From NCBI GenBank assembly GCA_964036295.1, contig OZ038463.1, positions 24,105,069 through 24,169,068 on the forward strand: a DNA stretch of 64,000 nucleotides. The letters are read 5' to 3'. Under the pieces are notes generated by a model, which was not told the DNA's origin, made no database searches, and saw only the letters and a program-made list of their open reading frames with translations. This DNA comes from Plumapathes pennacea (taxonomy: Eukaryota; Cnidaria; Anthozoa; Antipatharia; Myriopathidae). Below are positions 23,401 to 31,857 of this stretch, one piece after another. Position 1 is the stretch's first letter. Every line of letters begins with the position of its first letter. A program made the translations under genes and the position numbers.

Positions 23401-26400
23401 TCGAAGACGTACATGTTGGAAGTTTCATGCTGAATGTGGGACCAGTATTTCGGAGTGCATCGAAGGTTCATGAAAATACCTACTTAACTGACAACGAGCT
23501 GATTGAAACTTTAAAATTTGTGGCCATTGAAGGACACATTAAACAGAGTTGATTTGGAACTATTTTTGTGGCCGCTGCAATGCTAACTTTCGAAAGTAAG
23601 TGTTCTATGAAATATGAAAACGTCTGCGACTGCATCAGTTCTAATTTTGTTCTGTGAGTGGAATAAAGATAAATCAGCATATATATGTATTAACAACACC
23701 GACTAAAGTTCTGTCTGAAAATTTGTCCTTATCGTTTTCGGCGTGCGCGTAAGTTTCATACCCGGTATCTTGTGACGTTTATGACAAGCAACTAATTTTG
23801 TGACATCTGCATGTTCGTTTCGAAACTAGTGACCTTCTAATAATAACATATCATGAGATTCTTATCGTGCATTTCCAAATTTCTGAAGGAAACTGAAAAG
23901 TCGGACAGGAATCTGCGAATGGGGACTCAACTTGGCCGACTTGCACAAACACAGCTACGATGATCAGCAAATTAAAGTACTGTAGGTCTCAATCGATTTG
24001 ATTTCAGAAATCCGCGATTAATCTTGAATAAAGGTATTTCCTTACGAATACTGGCAGCTTCAGTTTCGTAACTAAGTTCGAAGCTTGTTTTGATTGGTCA
24101 CTACATCAATAGCTGTCCATCAAATTAATCAACTTTTAAAAACAGTACATTGTTATTCATTTTTTTGCATTTGCTTCGAAGCTCGAGGAGTCAAGAAGAG
24201 AAAGGTAAGAATAACCGCTTTTCGTGGAATTGTTTTCTTTCTATGAAACCATATACCATTCCAATTAACCACCCTGGGCATACTTAGAAAGGCACGTAGA
24301 GTCAAATTCATTTCCTTTCCCGTTTTTTTTCTGTGAAGGTTGCTTATGCTGCACAATCATATAAACAAGTTGTTCGGTAACGAAACCAAATGTCACCCTC
24401 CATTATGCGTTAGCTTCACCTTACACCGGCTAATGCAGGAGAGCGATATATATATATATACAAAGACTTGTATATAAAGAAATAATTTCAAGTGGGACTC
24501 TGTGCGGTGAAAAAAACTTTCGTTCACACTTAAGATTGATATGTTTCTCGTGAATGAAAGGCGACCAGAAAGAGAGTGATAGTCCGAAAAGACGATCCGT
24601 AATACACACAGTAGGTAATGTGGATTTAGTTAGTTTTCACCAGCTTTAGATCGCTTGTCGTTATAATGAATCACTGATATATCAAATCTATTACTCAGTG
24701 TCTCTATTTCAAGTGACGATTTGGTAGAAGCATCTTCAATGGGCTACTTTAGACTACTGTAAATCTACATTTCATATTTAATCGACGTAGGACTCTACAA
24801 AGGCCATTTAGGACGCCGGAGTATTCAAAGCTTTACTTGCAGTATTTTAAAATATATGCAACGAAACTGAAACATCCCAGACGGACATCTACGAATGCAT
24901 AGTCATAACTTTCATTTCTCGAGGTTAAATTGATGCTTAGTTGACTGCCTTGCACAGAAATGTTATTGTAATCAGTATATTACACTGTAGAATGAGTAGC
25001 ATCAGACGGCCAGTTGTTCATCTTCGCTTCCTCTAAAAATTGATGCCTTTTTGCTGCTTCAGTTTCGTAACTATGTATAGGAATGAAAAACACTGAAAAG
25101 CTCGTTGATTTGTCTATATACGTTGATTTTTCTATCAGAATATCCCATCTATGACACAGCACTTCCTTGTTTAACTATTTGCGTTTCATCTGCAGCTCAA
25201 AGAGTCAAGCAGAGAAGTTAAGGTAAGAATCTCTTACGTAGCCAGGAGTATCTGTTGTCAATCTGACCTGACCAACCTGGGCCGAGTGGGTCTCGAAAAA
25301 ACTAAATAATGTACTCTACCATTCTTCTTTTGAGCGTTTGTATTTTATGGAAATGGAAATGCTGACATGTTGAGCTCGTTTTTTCAAAAACTGTTGTTGA
25401 TGTTCTGAAACCTACCTGAAACCTTCCTGAAACCTATCTTCCTTATATTCCTGTGTATGGGCGCTTGGGATACATCTATTTAAGTGTGGCTTAATAACAA
25501 GATAACAACTGAAGTAAGGTCAATCACACTTTCCACCCTGTGATTCGGCTTGTTCACGAAAGGGCAGGCCGAAACGAATACAGTTTATTAAAATTATTGT
25601 TTATAATTGTCAATAATTGTGAAAACAAAAATTGAGAAATAAGGATTCGATATTGACAATGTTTCTACTTCTCTAGTCTTTATCTGGTATTTCGTTTCTT
25701 TTTTGTACTATATTTTTTCATTTCGTTTTTTCGTATTTCACTTCGTAGTTGTTTTTTTTTCTTAACATACTGTGACTGTCATCCTATCTATATGAGACTA
25801 TGCCTTACTGCAAACCATTGTTAATAGTGAGTGGTTTCTCAGCTCGATTGTAGACTACATGACTATGAAATATATGACTATTTCCTTTTCCCATTGTAAT
25901 AACAACCTAGGAAAAGACAGGCAATCTATTTATCTAGGTACGAGAGATAGTCGTATTCTTATACAATTGATTTAAAACAGCAGCCGTAATATTGTAGCAT
26001 TGTAGCTTCAAAGTTCACTCACTTTCTTTATATTGGCCATTCTCCTTGTGAAGACTTCCCACAAACGAAAAAGGAGTTTAGAGGCGATATAGAACTACAA
26101 TCCTGGCCAAAAGTCGTGGGACACTTAGCCTTTTATCTAAAAATTGTGACACTTTCCCTCTTCCCGCCCCCCTCCCCCCTTGCAATGTTGAATGAATGTG
26201 CTCAAAGTGCACTCCCTTTAAGCAACATTGTATGGGGGGGGGGGGGGGGGGGGGGAAGGGGGAGGACTAAGTTTCGGAAACAGGAGCCGCTTTCGTTGTT
26301 CAACAAGGAGTGGTGGTGAAAACATAGCATTTTTTCAGAGTGTCCCACATACTTTTGGCCAGGATTGTAGCACTAAGTTAGACATTGCAATAAATTTCGG

Positions 26401-29400
26401 TAGTTTAATTTTCTTTTGACATTTTTCTTATTTTTTTTTTTACACCTTGCATGTTTTGTTGTATCTTTGATTGGACAGTTATTTATGTGAGTCTAAGAAC
26501 CAATCACTGGATCTGACCGTTGCTATTATTCATGATAATGATTGAATGAGTGGATCAGCGAGAGCACTGAACATGGATGGTATTGACGCCGTGATCGTGA
26601 ATCCTAGTTTTGAAAGTGATAATTTTCCCAAAGTAGATTGCTTTTTCCGTTTCGAATGGACACCTACCAAAAATGCTCAGTACAATAAGCGGGTATTAAT
26701 CAGGGAGCAAGCCACGAATAGGAAATAAGCACGAGCAGGGTGGAAAAGCTAAGCGTTTAGTCAAAGGTCTTCAAAAATGAAGTTGCTCCGACATCAAGTT
26801 GCATAATGATAACTTTTGGTACCCAGGACGACTGCACTCATGATTCTCACTCAACTTGGGGATACTTTTACGACTGGTTGACAGGGGGCATGTTTTACCG
26901 TGCAGGACGCAATAGCAGTTGTACATTATGACCATAAACAAAGGAAACGGCACTCCAGAAGTCGAATGTCATGATATTTGACATTTTGTTTCGAGCGAGC
27001 ACGTGCTAGGTAGTTTAATTTTCTTTTGACATTTTTCTTATTTTTTTTTTACACCTTGCATGTTTTGTTGTATCTTTGATTGGACAGTTATTTATGTGAG
27101 TCTAAGAACCAATCACTGGATCTGACCGTTGCTATTATTCATGATAATGATTGAATGAGTGGATCAGCGAGAGCACTGAACATGGATGGTATTGACGCCG
27201 TGATCGTGAATCCTAAAAATGAACAATATTAAGTAGTACTGCACTTTAAAAGTGTATCTAGGATTCACTTATTGCAAACAGTGTCGAGTAAAGTAGCTTT
27301 GTGAAAGTAGCCACAGGTTTGGAAGTAAAAAGTGCTGTAGATCGGAAAGTAGAACCAGTTAAACTACTTTCCTTTTCGGAGCAGACGCAGCATTTACTCG
27401 GAAATCTCAGCTTACAGTAAACTAGGATTATTCCTTCCTTCCCCTCACTCCCAGGCCCCCGCCGCCTTTGTTTGTGTTTAAAGATGTGTAGAATTAGGAG
27501 TTCTTGGTCGCCTACTGAACATCTACTGGCTGATAGATAGCGGGTAGCGTTTACAGGATTAGCATTAAAGTACTTGTTGATTTTTTATTAATATTTCTTA
27601 CAATAGAATTCCAAGTAGATCTCGGTTTTCAAGAAGAGAAAATGCCTTTTTCTCCTCTAAGTTTTGTACTCTCACTACGTGAAGGGGTATATAGATTTTA
27701 TCCGATGCGTTAAGCAGATATGCACATACTTAATGTAAACAAGGCGGAACAAGGCGGATAATGAAACCCCTCCGCAAATTTGTAATTGTTTTAGGTGATA
27801 CGGACATCGTTGTGAAAAATCGCAAGATGAGCTCAGATCCTTCAGAGAAAAGTGGAGACAAAAAATCCGAGGGAGAGCTATACAGCAAGAATGGTAAGAG
27901 CTGTCAGTCGTCAGGAGATTTCGTCAAGGCCATTGAGCACCATAAGAAGCACCTGGAGATCGTAACAGAGATCGGAGACAAGCCAGGCGTAGCACAGGCT
28001 CATGGAAACCTCGGAGACTGTTATTATTCTTTGGGGAAGTTCCAAGAGGCCATAGAACAACATAGCATGCTCTTGGAAACCGAAAAACAACTTGGCAACG
28101 AGAAGGGCGAGGGACAGGCTTATTGCAACCTTGGTCACTGCTTTAGTTCCCTGGGAAAGAAAAACAAGGCCTACGAGTACCGAAAGAGGTTTCAGGAAAT
28201 CGGAACGAAACTTAGAGACAAGACATTCCGAGGAAAGGGCTACCGCGACCTTGGAGACTCTTATCGTACTTTGGGAAAGTACGAGAAGGCCTTAGACCAG
28301 CATCAGATGTACTTGGACATCTCAAAAGAACTTGACGACAGGTTAAACGAGGGGAGGGGTTATGGCAGAGTTGGCGACTGCTATTATTCTATGAAGGAGT
28401 ACGCCAATGTTGTCAAGTACAAAGAGGTGCAGCTGAAGATCGCAAAAGAAGTTGAAGACAAGGCAAGCGAAGGGGAGGCTTATGGCGACCTTGGAGACGC
28501 ATATCAGTTTTTGGGTGAGTACGACAAGGCCAAAGAAAACACCCAGAAGTGCCTGGACATCTCAAAACAGCTTGAAGACAAAGCAGGCGAAGCAAAAGCA
28601 CTGAGCATTCTTGGAAGGGTATACTTCAAACAGGAGGACTGCGACAAAGCAGAGGATTATTACAAGAAAAGCCTGGAATGCTACGAGAAAATGTTTGAAA
28701 CAGTCCCGGGCAGTTTTAAGAGCTCCATGCGCGACAACTTCATCAAGACCAATAAATTGTTAAAGGAATGCCTTCTGTTTCAAGACAAGACAGAAGAAGC
28801 TCTGGTCATTTCTGAACGGGGACGCTTGAGAGCCTTAGTTGACCCAATGCCACCCTATTATCCTATCCAAGGCACTGAGGTTACCGTGGCCCAATTGATT
28901 GACCTCCCTGGGATCCGTGAAGTTGTCAAGCTCCTGGACAGCACAGTGCTGTTTTATACTTTAACGGGATCGTTCATTAACACCTGGGTCCTGCAGCCAG
29001 ATGGAAAAATCACGTACAAGAAAGCCTTTGTGAAGCCCCAACCCAGGGAGTATCCATTACCAAGGACCCACGAAAATCCTTATGGGGAACTGGGTGCGCT
29101 GATTAGCAGTGCGAGAGAGCTACTTCGAGCAGGCCGCACTTCTCATATTGAAGATCGCTCACTGGCCTGTATTTACGGCCATGAGAGTGAGCGGCCAAGA
29201 CCAAGGCCGAACCCCATGTTTCCTTTTGCCATGATGCCGCCTTTTCAGAGCGTAAGGCCACCCATGTTTCGAAATGAGCCTGTTGCTCCTGTAAGCAAAC
29301 CAGCACGGGAGGAGCCTCCGCCCAAGCCAAAGAGCATCGATAAATATGAGTTGAAAAAACTTCAACAGTTACACAAGATTCTTTTGGAACCAGTCCTGGA

Positions 29401-30223
29401 GTCTGTCAAAGGGTCTCGATTGGTTGTCGTTCCTGATGACGCACTCCCTCTGATTCCATTTGCCGCCCTGGCGGACGAAGGCGGGCGTTACATAGGAGAA
29501 TCCATGTATGTGAGCTTGTTTCCGTCACTGGCTACAGCAAAGATGATCACAGAGCGCACACAAGAACCCGAAGACCCGTCCGCAAGTCCACTGATAGTGG
29601 GAGATCCAGAGCTGCCAAACTTTGACGACAGGGAAGACAAAATAGAAACGAAAAGGATAGAACAAGTGGATGCCCAACTCAACAAAATCGCCGAAATGCT
29701 TAAAGTCCAACCTCTCAAAGGAAAGAAAGCGACAAAAGATGCTGTTCTTGAACGACTCGACAGCGCCAGTCTGATCCACATCGCAGCTTTTGCAGATTTG
29801 GCAAAGGGAAACATCTTCCTTGCTCCGAGTCCTTGCATCCCGAAAAAGGAGGTTAGACAAAAAGATGTCACGCTGTCCGTCGCAGACATCGAACGCAAGC
29901 ATTTGAGAGCAAAGCTGGTTGTCCTCAGTCTCCGTCAGAGTATCCGTAGCGAGGTTAAACCCGAAAGCGTGATCGGCATCGCTCGTGCATTCCTCGGAGC
30001 TGGTGCCCGCGCGGTCATCGTGAACCTGTGGCAGCATAAGAACGAGGCTACAACCAGTTTCTTGGAAACGTTGTACAAGAACTTCACCGCTGGAGAAACG
30101 GCAAGCGAGGCACTGAGCAAAACCTTGAAGTATCAAAAGGCGACCGTGGATTTCTGGCATCCGTACCACTGGGCATCCTTTACCTTGATCGGCGAAGATG
30201 TGACTCCTTTCCCCAAGAAATAG
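17431..30223 (+). CDS. TPR-CHAT protein with degenerate CHAT active site
   Basis: Exon 1 is 17431-17527 (starts MADVLDELSPPDMK, donor AAG/GTAAGC). Exon 2 is 27795-30223, after a TTGTTTTAG acceptor. Both junctions are phase 1, giving about 841 aa. An in-frame ATG at 27761 lies on the intron side of that acceptor, and one at 27827 could serve as an alternative start. Residues about 60-320 are roughly six 40-residue TPR repeats (motifs such as GNLGDCYYSLGKFQEAIEQH), likely a protein-binding scaffold. A proline-rich linker follows (about 500-545), then a CHAT domain to the end, with GIARAFLGAGARAVIVNLW and FWHPYHWASFTLIGE. CHAT is a caspase/separase-fold protease family using a His-Gly and a Cys motif. 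Here the His-Gly position reads HIAAFAD and the Cys motif reads LSLRQS, so it is predicted catalytically dead. A polyadenylation signal lies at 30234. The 10.3-kb intron carries a retrotransposon. The exon 1 assignment rests on phase and context only. Confidence 0.8.
18259..18419 (-). repeat. 3' LTR of the gypsy element
   Basis: 161 bp, TG at 18259 to CA at 18419 on the plus strand. It appears identical to the copy at 22605-22765. It is flanked outside by ATGCT and inside by the polypurine tract. Confidence 0.95.
18420..18434 (-). promoter_or_regulatory. Polypurine tract of the gypsy element
   Basis: Read on the minus strand, TTAGGGGAGAGA abuts the 3' LTR. A purine run directly before the 3' LTR is where second-strand DNA synthesis is primed in LTR retrotransposons. 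Confidence 0.7.
18428..22486 (-). CDS. Gag-Pol polyprotein, Ty3/gypsy (Mag-like)
   Basis: 1352 codons with no stop. Approximate order: gag (1-200); two zinc knuckles (CKFCGYKH about 210, CMKCRKQGHFAKVC about 233); aspartic protease (IKADTGAEATVIP, Asp-Thr-Gly about 307); reverse transcriptase with IVDD about 625, where most families have YxDD; RNase H (NVDASSTGLGA about 772); integrase with an HHCC zinc finger (HGAHMGES to CPIC, about 987-1022); and a DDE core (GTDLF about 1052, VSDNGSQ about 1104, NGAAERA about 1149). Gag and Pol sit in one frame, so no frameshift is needed. The first ATG, 118 bp inside the 5' LTR, is the natural start. All key catalytic residues appear present, so it may still be active. 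It lies antisense within the TPR-CHAT intron. Confidence 0.95.
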   Translation of the reverse strand: MDERNMSKPGPLVLDAHASENWRKFLMQFEIYLIAKEKDDKPDKLKVNLLLNCAGPEAIEEYSHFVYSGEESNDSYAVVCKKFKELCEGAKNVIYERLVFNQRNQKEGERIDSFVSELKRLSLTCEFGELRDSLIRDRVVGGVLSDDLRGELLKKPDLTLASAHDYCRTFEATELQKYKFATPARSSTEGASRIQPIWKDRGQHMKTTRDRSCKFCGYKHPFTQPNRCPAYGKKCMKCRKQGHFAKVCQSSSQVDTVAQENVSEESSSQDVHVYFGSIELASVSDLKKTSKSMISVKIAGREVQIKADTGAEATVIPYHLYKEITKVPLRKIQQPLKGWLATKPIHPKGCVRLPTVYKNRKVDLLYLVVEGDFTPLLSCDACLDLEVLRFMNLQLITSSEPNPVIPEDGPNPTTPETSKQDEDQSIFKTDAVLKEYQDCFSYKPGKLPNEVHLEIDSSVPPVIHPPRKIPVALLEPAREKLEEMEEDGIIVKEEGHTPWVSSMLIIDKRKGKEKGKNTPPSKGEVRICIDPRDLNKALKRPHYPMVTVEEVANRLANAKMFTSLDACSGYWQLPVDEESSKLLTFNTPWGRYRFTRLPFGIASAPEIYQREMDRLFAGIPVEIIVDDFLIHGDNQRDIDQKLMEVLDKSREVGLKFNPKKLKLRVPEVGYVGHVLSAEGLKPDPEKIRAINEMPAPTDKEGVLRLLGTFNYLDKFIEHKADLQGPISQLTQKDAAFVWDTPQQEAFSKLKTVITSAPVLAYFDNSKETVLNVDASSTGLGAVIMQEGRPVAYSSKTLTSCETRYANIERELLAIVWGAQKFHTYMYGRRVIVETDHKPLESIFKKPLNDAPPRLQRMLLKLTKYDLIVRYVPGKKQVLSDCLSRAPLQDTEPASPPEDVIGVNLIEKLRFETTILQRFRDSSGADETSRVVMDYVTKGWPAEKDQVDELAKEYWSYREELSVEDGLLFKLDRIVVPRSLRADVLDEIHGAHMGESKSLCFARDYVFWPSMTSQIKDKVSSCPICNAFRNRQQKESLHPHDIPGLPWQVVGTDLFEFAGQTYLLVTDFYSKYFEIELLRQQTATCLINNLKKIFARFGIPDEVVSDNGSQYSNTRNLFNTTHQFKQFASEWGFRHTTSSPEYPQSNGAAERAVQTAKRILKKAAADNKDPFEGLLKYRNTPFEDIGVSPAQLLMSRRTRTMIPTHRRLLQPQVVEPDRVAKVLQDRQNSSKKNYDKQSRDLPPLAVGDKVRIRPNRDHEWRKAEVLPRSYLVQDERGRVFRRNRRQLISVPNDRPMSPQISVPTMHSKPPDAVRPEPRPLEVPEQSPQTVEHPPTTTKSGRPVKKPQRYIESC
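22585..22604 (-). promoter_or_regulatory. Primer-binding site of the gypsy element
   Basis: Read on the minus strand, TGGTGTCAGCAGTGGGAT lies directly after the 5' LTR. It begins TGG, complementary to a tRNA CCA end. TGTCAG plus GTGGGAT resembles the 3' end of animal tRNA-Leu (CTGACACCA). The tRNA assignment is from memory of the tRNA consensus. Confidence 0.65.
22605..22765 (-). repeat. 5' LTR of the gypsy element
   Basis: 161 bp, TG at 22605 to CA at 22765 on the plus strand, followed by the ATGCT target duplication. Identical by eye to the other LTR. Confidence 0.95.
22771..26097. other. TPR-CHAT intron, partly duplicated
   Basis: No recognised gene. It contains an ancient tandem duplication with a micro-exon-like motif (23880-24209 and 24860-25222). 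The rest is AT-rich without obvious structure. Confidence 0.5.
23880..25222 (+). repeat. Diverged ~1-kb tandem duplication with micro-exon-like motif
   Basis: Several landmarks appear twice about 1 kb apart in the same order: a GAAACTGAAA...CGGACA block (about 23890 and 24865), CTTCAGTTTCGTAACTA (about 24058 and 25060), and an AG-bounded purine-rich segment ending in a GTAAGAAT donor (CTCGAGGAGTCAAGAAGAG near 24182, CTCAAAGAGTCAAGCAGAG near 25196). The purine segments are 23 and 27 nt by best boundaries. Included between the TPR-CHAT exons they would break the frame, so they look like relics or noncoding splice decoys. Confidence 0.5.
26098..26367. mobile_element. Tc1/mariner-type MITE, copy 1
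   Basis: The ends CAATCCTGGCCAAAAGT and ACTTTTGGCCAGGATTG are perfect inverted repeats, flanked by TA (26096-26097 and 26368-26369). The body is 270 bp and includes a 22-nt G run (26234-26255) opposite a C-rich block near 26167. A near-identical copy lies at 35415-35683. Confidence 0.9.
26399..26606 (+). repeat. Direct repeat ~208 bp, copy 1
   Basis: Almost identical to 27009-27215, differing by one T in a poly-T run. It runs from GGTAGTTTAATT to GTGAATCCTA. There are no inverted ends and no gene, so it looks like a recent segmental copy. Short open frames within it are duplicated with it and are not supported as genes. Confidence 0.85.
27009..27215 (+). repeat. Direct repeat ~207 bp, copy 2
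   Basis: Second copy of the 26399-26606 sequence, 610 bp downstream in the same orientation, inside the TPR-CHAT intron. Confidence 0.85.
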
Positions 30224-30233
30224 AAGGTATTTC

Positions 30234-30239
30234 AATAAA
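30234..30239 (+). terminator. Polyadenylation signal of TPR-CHAT
   Basis: AATAAA lies 10 bp after the TPR-CHAT stop codon. It is a canonical signal, though unusually close to the stop, so downstream signals may also be used. Confidence 0.5.
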
Positions 30240-30990
30240 CAGCTAAAATAGCTGTAGAACAAAAGTAGAAATGGCAGTGAGCAAGTCTAGGCTGTGCTAT
30301 ATCGTGTTGTTGATAAATTACCCTTTTCTGATGGCATGTTATAGTCTGTCCGTAAATATGCTTGGCCCTTTTGTACCAAAGGTTTCACATGTACCAGGGA
30401 AGAAGTCTTCCTGCCAACAAAACGTTAATGCGTTTCTTATACAAGAAGAAACTTGAGCGCAATGGTCAGAACAGCTGGGTCGTGGATTCTGAAGCACGCT
30501 CAGCATATTTTTGGCATTTAGCATACTAATTGTAGTTGCATGGGGGGACTTTTTAATTATTTTTACTTATTATTTTTCCCGTTGACGGGTTATTCGTGAA
30601 CTCAACTCTGTGCCTTGATTGTGTTTTATTGGCAGGTCTTGCGTAACTGTTAACCAGTGGAAAAGAGAACCAATGGTCACGGATGTTTGAGGATTTGCCG
30701 CAAATGAGACAAGCTACGAATTTAACGTAAAGGACTGTAAATAAGTAGTCTCATTACAGCAGTTAACCCATCCACTTTTCACAAATCATTTTTTACCTAG
30801 TCTAACTTTAAACATTTTGATTTAATTTTGATGTAATTTGGTAAAGGTGTAAACAAGAAGAGCAGTAAAGACCTTTTGAAGAGTCAACCTCATTAATAAG
30901 ACACCCTTAGACTTTGAACGTATTGCGGAAGGTTAGCACTTTCTAGTTTCCTGACTTCCGACGTTCTCTGTTGAAAAGCAAAAACTAAAA

Positions 30991-31028
30991 CAGCAGCAGC
31001 AGCAGCAACAACAACAACAACAACAAAC
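30991..31028. repeat. CAG/CAA microsatellite
   Basis: Five CAG triplets followed by about seven CAA triplets. It is outside any recognised exon. Confidence 0.9.
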
Positions 31029-31680
31029 AAGAACTCACCTCTACAACAACAAATTATAGCCTTAGGTTCATTTGATAGTTCAGGAGTTGTATATTGTAGA
31101 CTGAGTTCAATTCGTCCTTGCCAGTGCAATGCTTTTTTTTTTAGTCTGTTATATTTTGATATAGCTTATTAGAAAACGCATATTTAAGCTTTTTATTAAT
31201 TCTTTTAATCAGACATACAGTTTTTTAGACTTCGGCAATTATAGCGGTCCAAAGATATTTTTTAATATCTTTAAAATTTGCTGGGTAAAAGCACCTGACG
31301 AGCATCTGAGTTTAAATAGTTTGACCGCTTTAAGTGCAGAGTTGAAACTGTCACATCGGGCTAAGAACGTGATTGAAATTCTAGTTCATTTTAAGTTTAA
31401 AGAAAGCAGTTCAACAGGATCATACAGTTTTACTTGAGAGGCTTATATTCGCACAAGGACTAAAGATACGCGAGAGCATTTAGACAGAACGCGTTTTGAA
31501 GGTTGTTCCCTTATACAGCTGAAATATACTTATTCAAGTTGATGGTGTTCAAGTATCAAATGAGATGTTTTTTTTTTTGGAGGTGAGAGAAAGTTGATTA
31601 TTCCATATGGTAGAATACGTTTATTAAGCGTGTGCATGACTGACAAGCACATCGCGGGCACGTTTTAGCCTCAGATTTTA

Positions 31681-31857
31681 GGCCTACTCCTGTCCTACAA
31701 AGTCGCCATGATTTAAAGCGACTAAGGCGACTTAAAGAAGTCTAGCAATTTTTACCCGGGCGACTTAAAAAAATCCAACTGGCCTAATTTTTTTCAGGAG
31801 GTTCTGTTCATTGCGACTTACAGCGACTTAAGGCAACTTTAGGACCCGGAGTAGGCC
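31681..31857. mobile_element. Short inverted-repeat MITE
   Basis: GGCCTACTCCTGTCCTACAA at the left mirrors GGACCCGGAGTAGGCC at the right, imperfectly. The interior repeats AGCGACTTAA-type blocks. About 177 bp, non-coding. Confidence 0.6.

Noticed and set aside
26546-26728. Small frame starting MSGSARALNMDGIDAV.
   Set aside because: Its first part lies in a direct repeat duplicated at 27009-27215, where the frame is not preserved. No splice sites or homology.
27761-27794. The upstream ATG at 27761 as the TPR-CHAT start.
   Set aside because: A good acceptor (TTGTTTTAG) at 27794 and matching phase with exon 17431-17527 make 27761-27794 intronic. It would only matter if the gene were single-exon.
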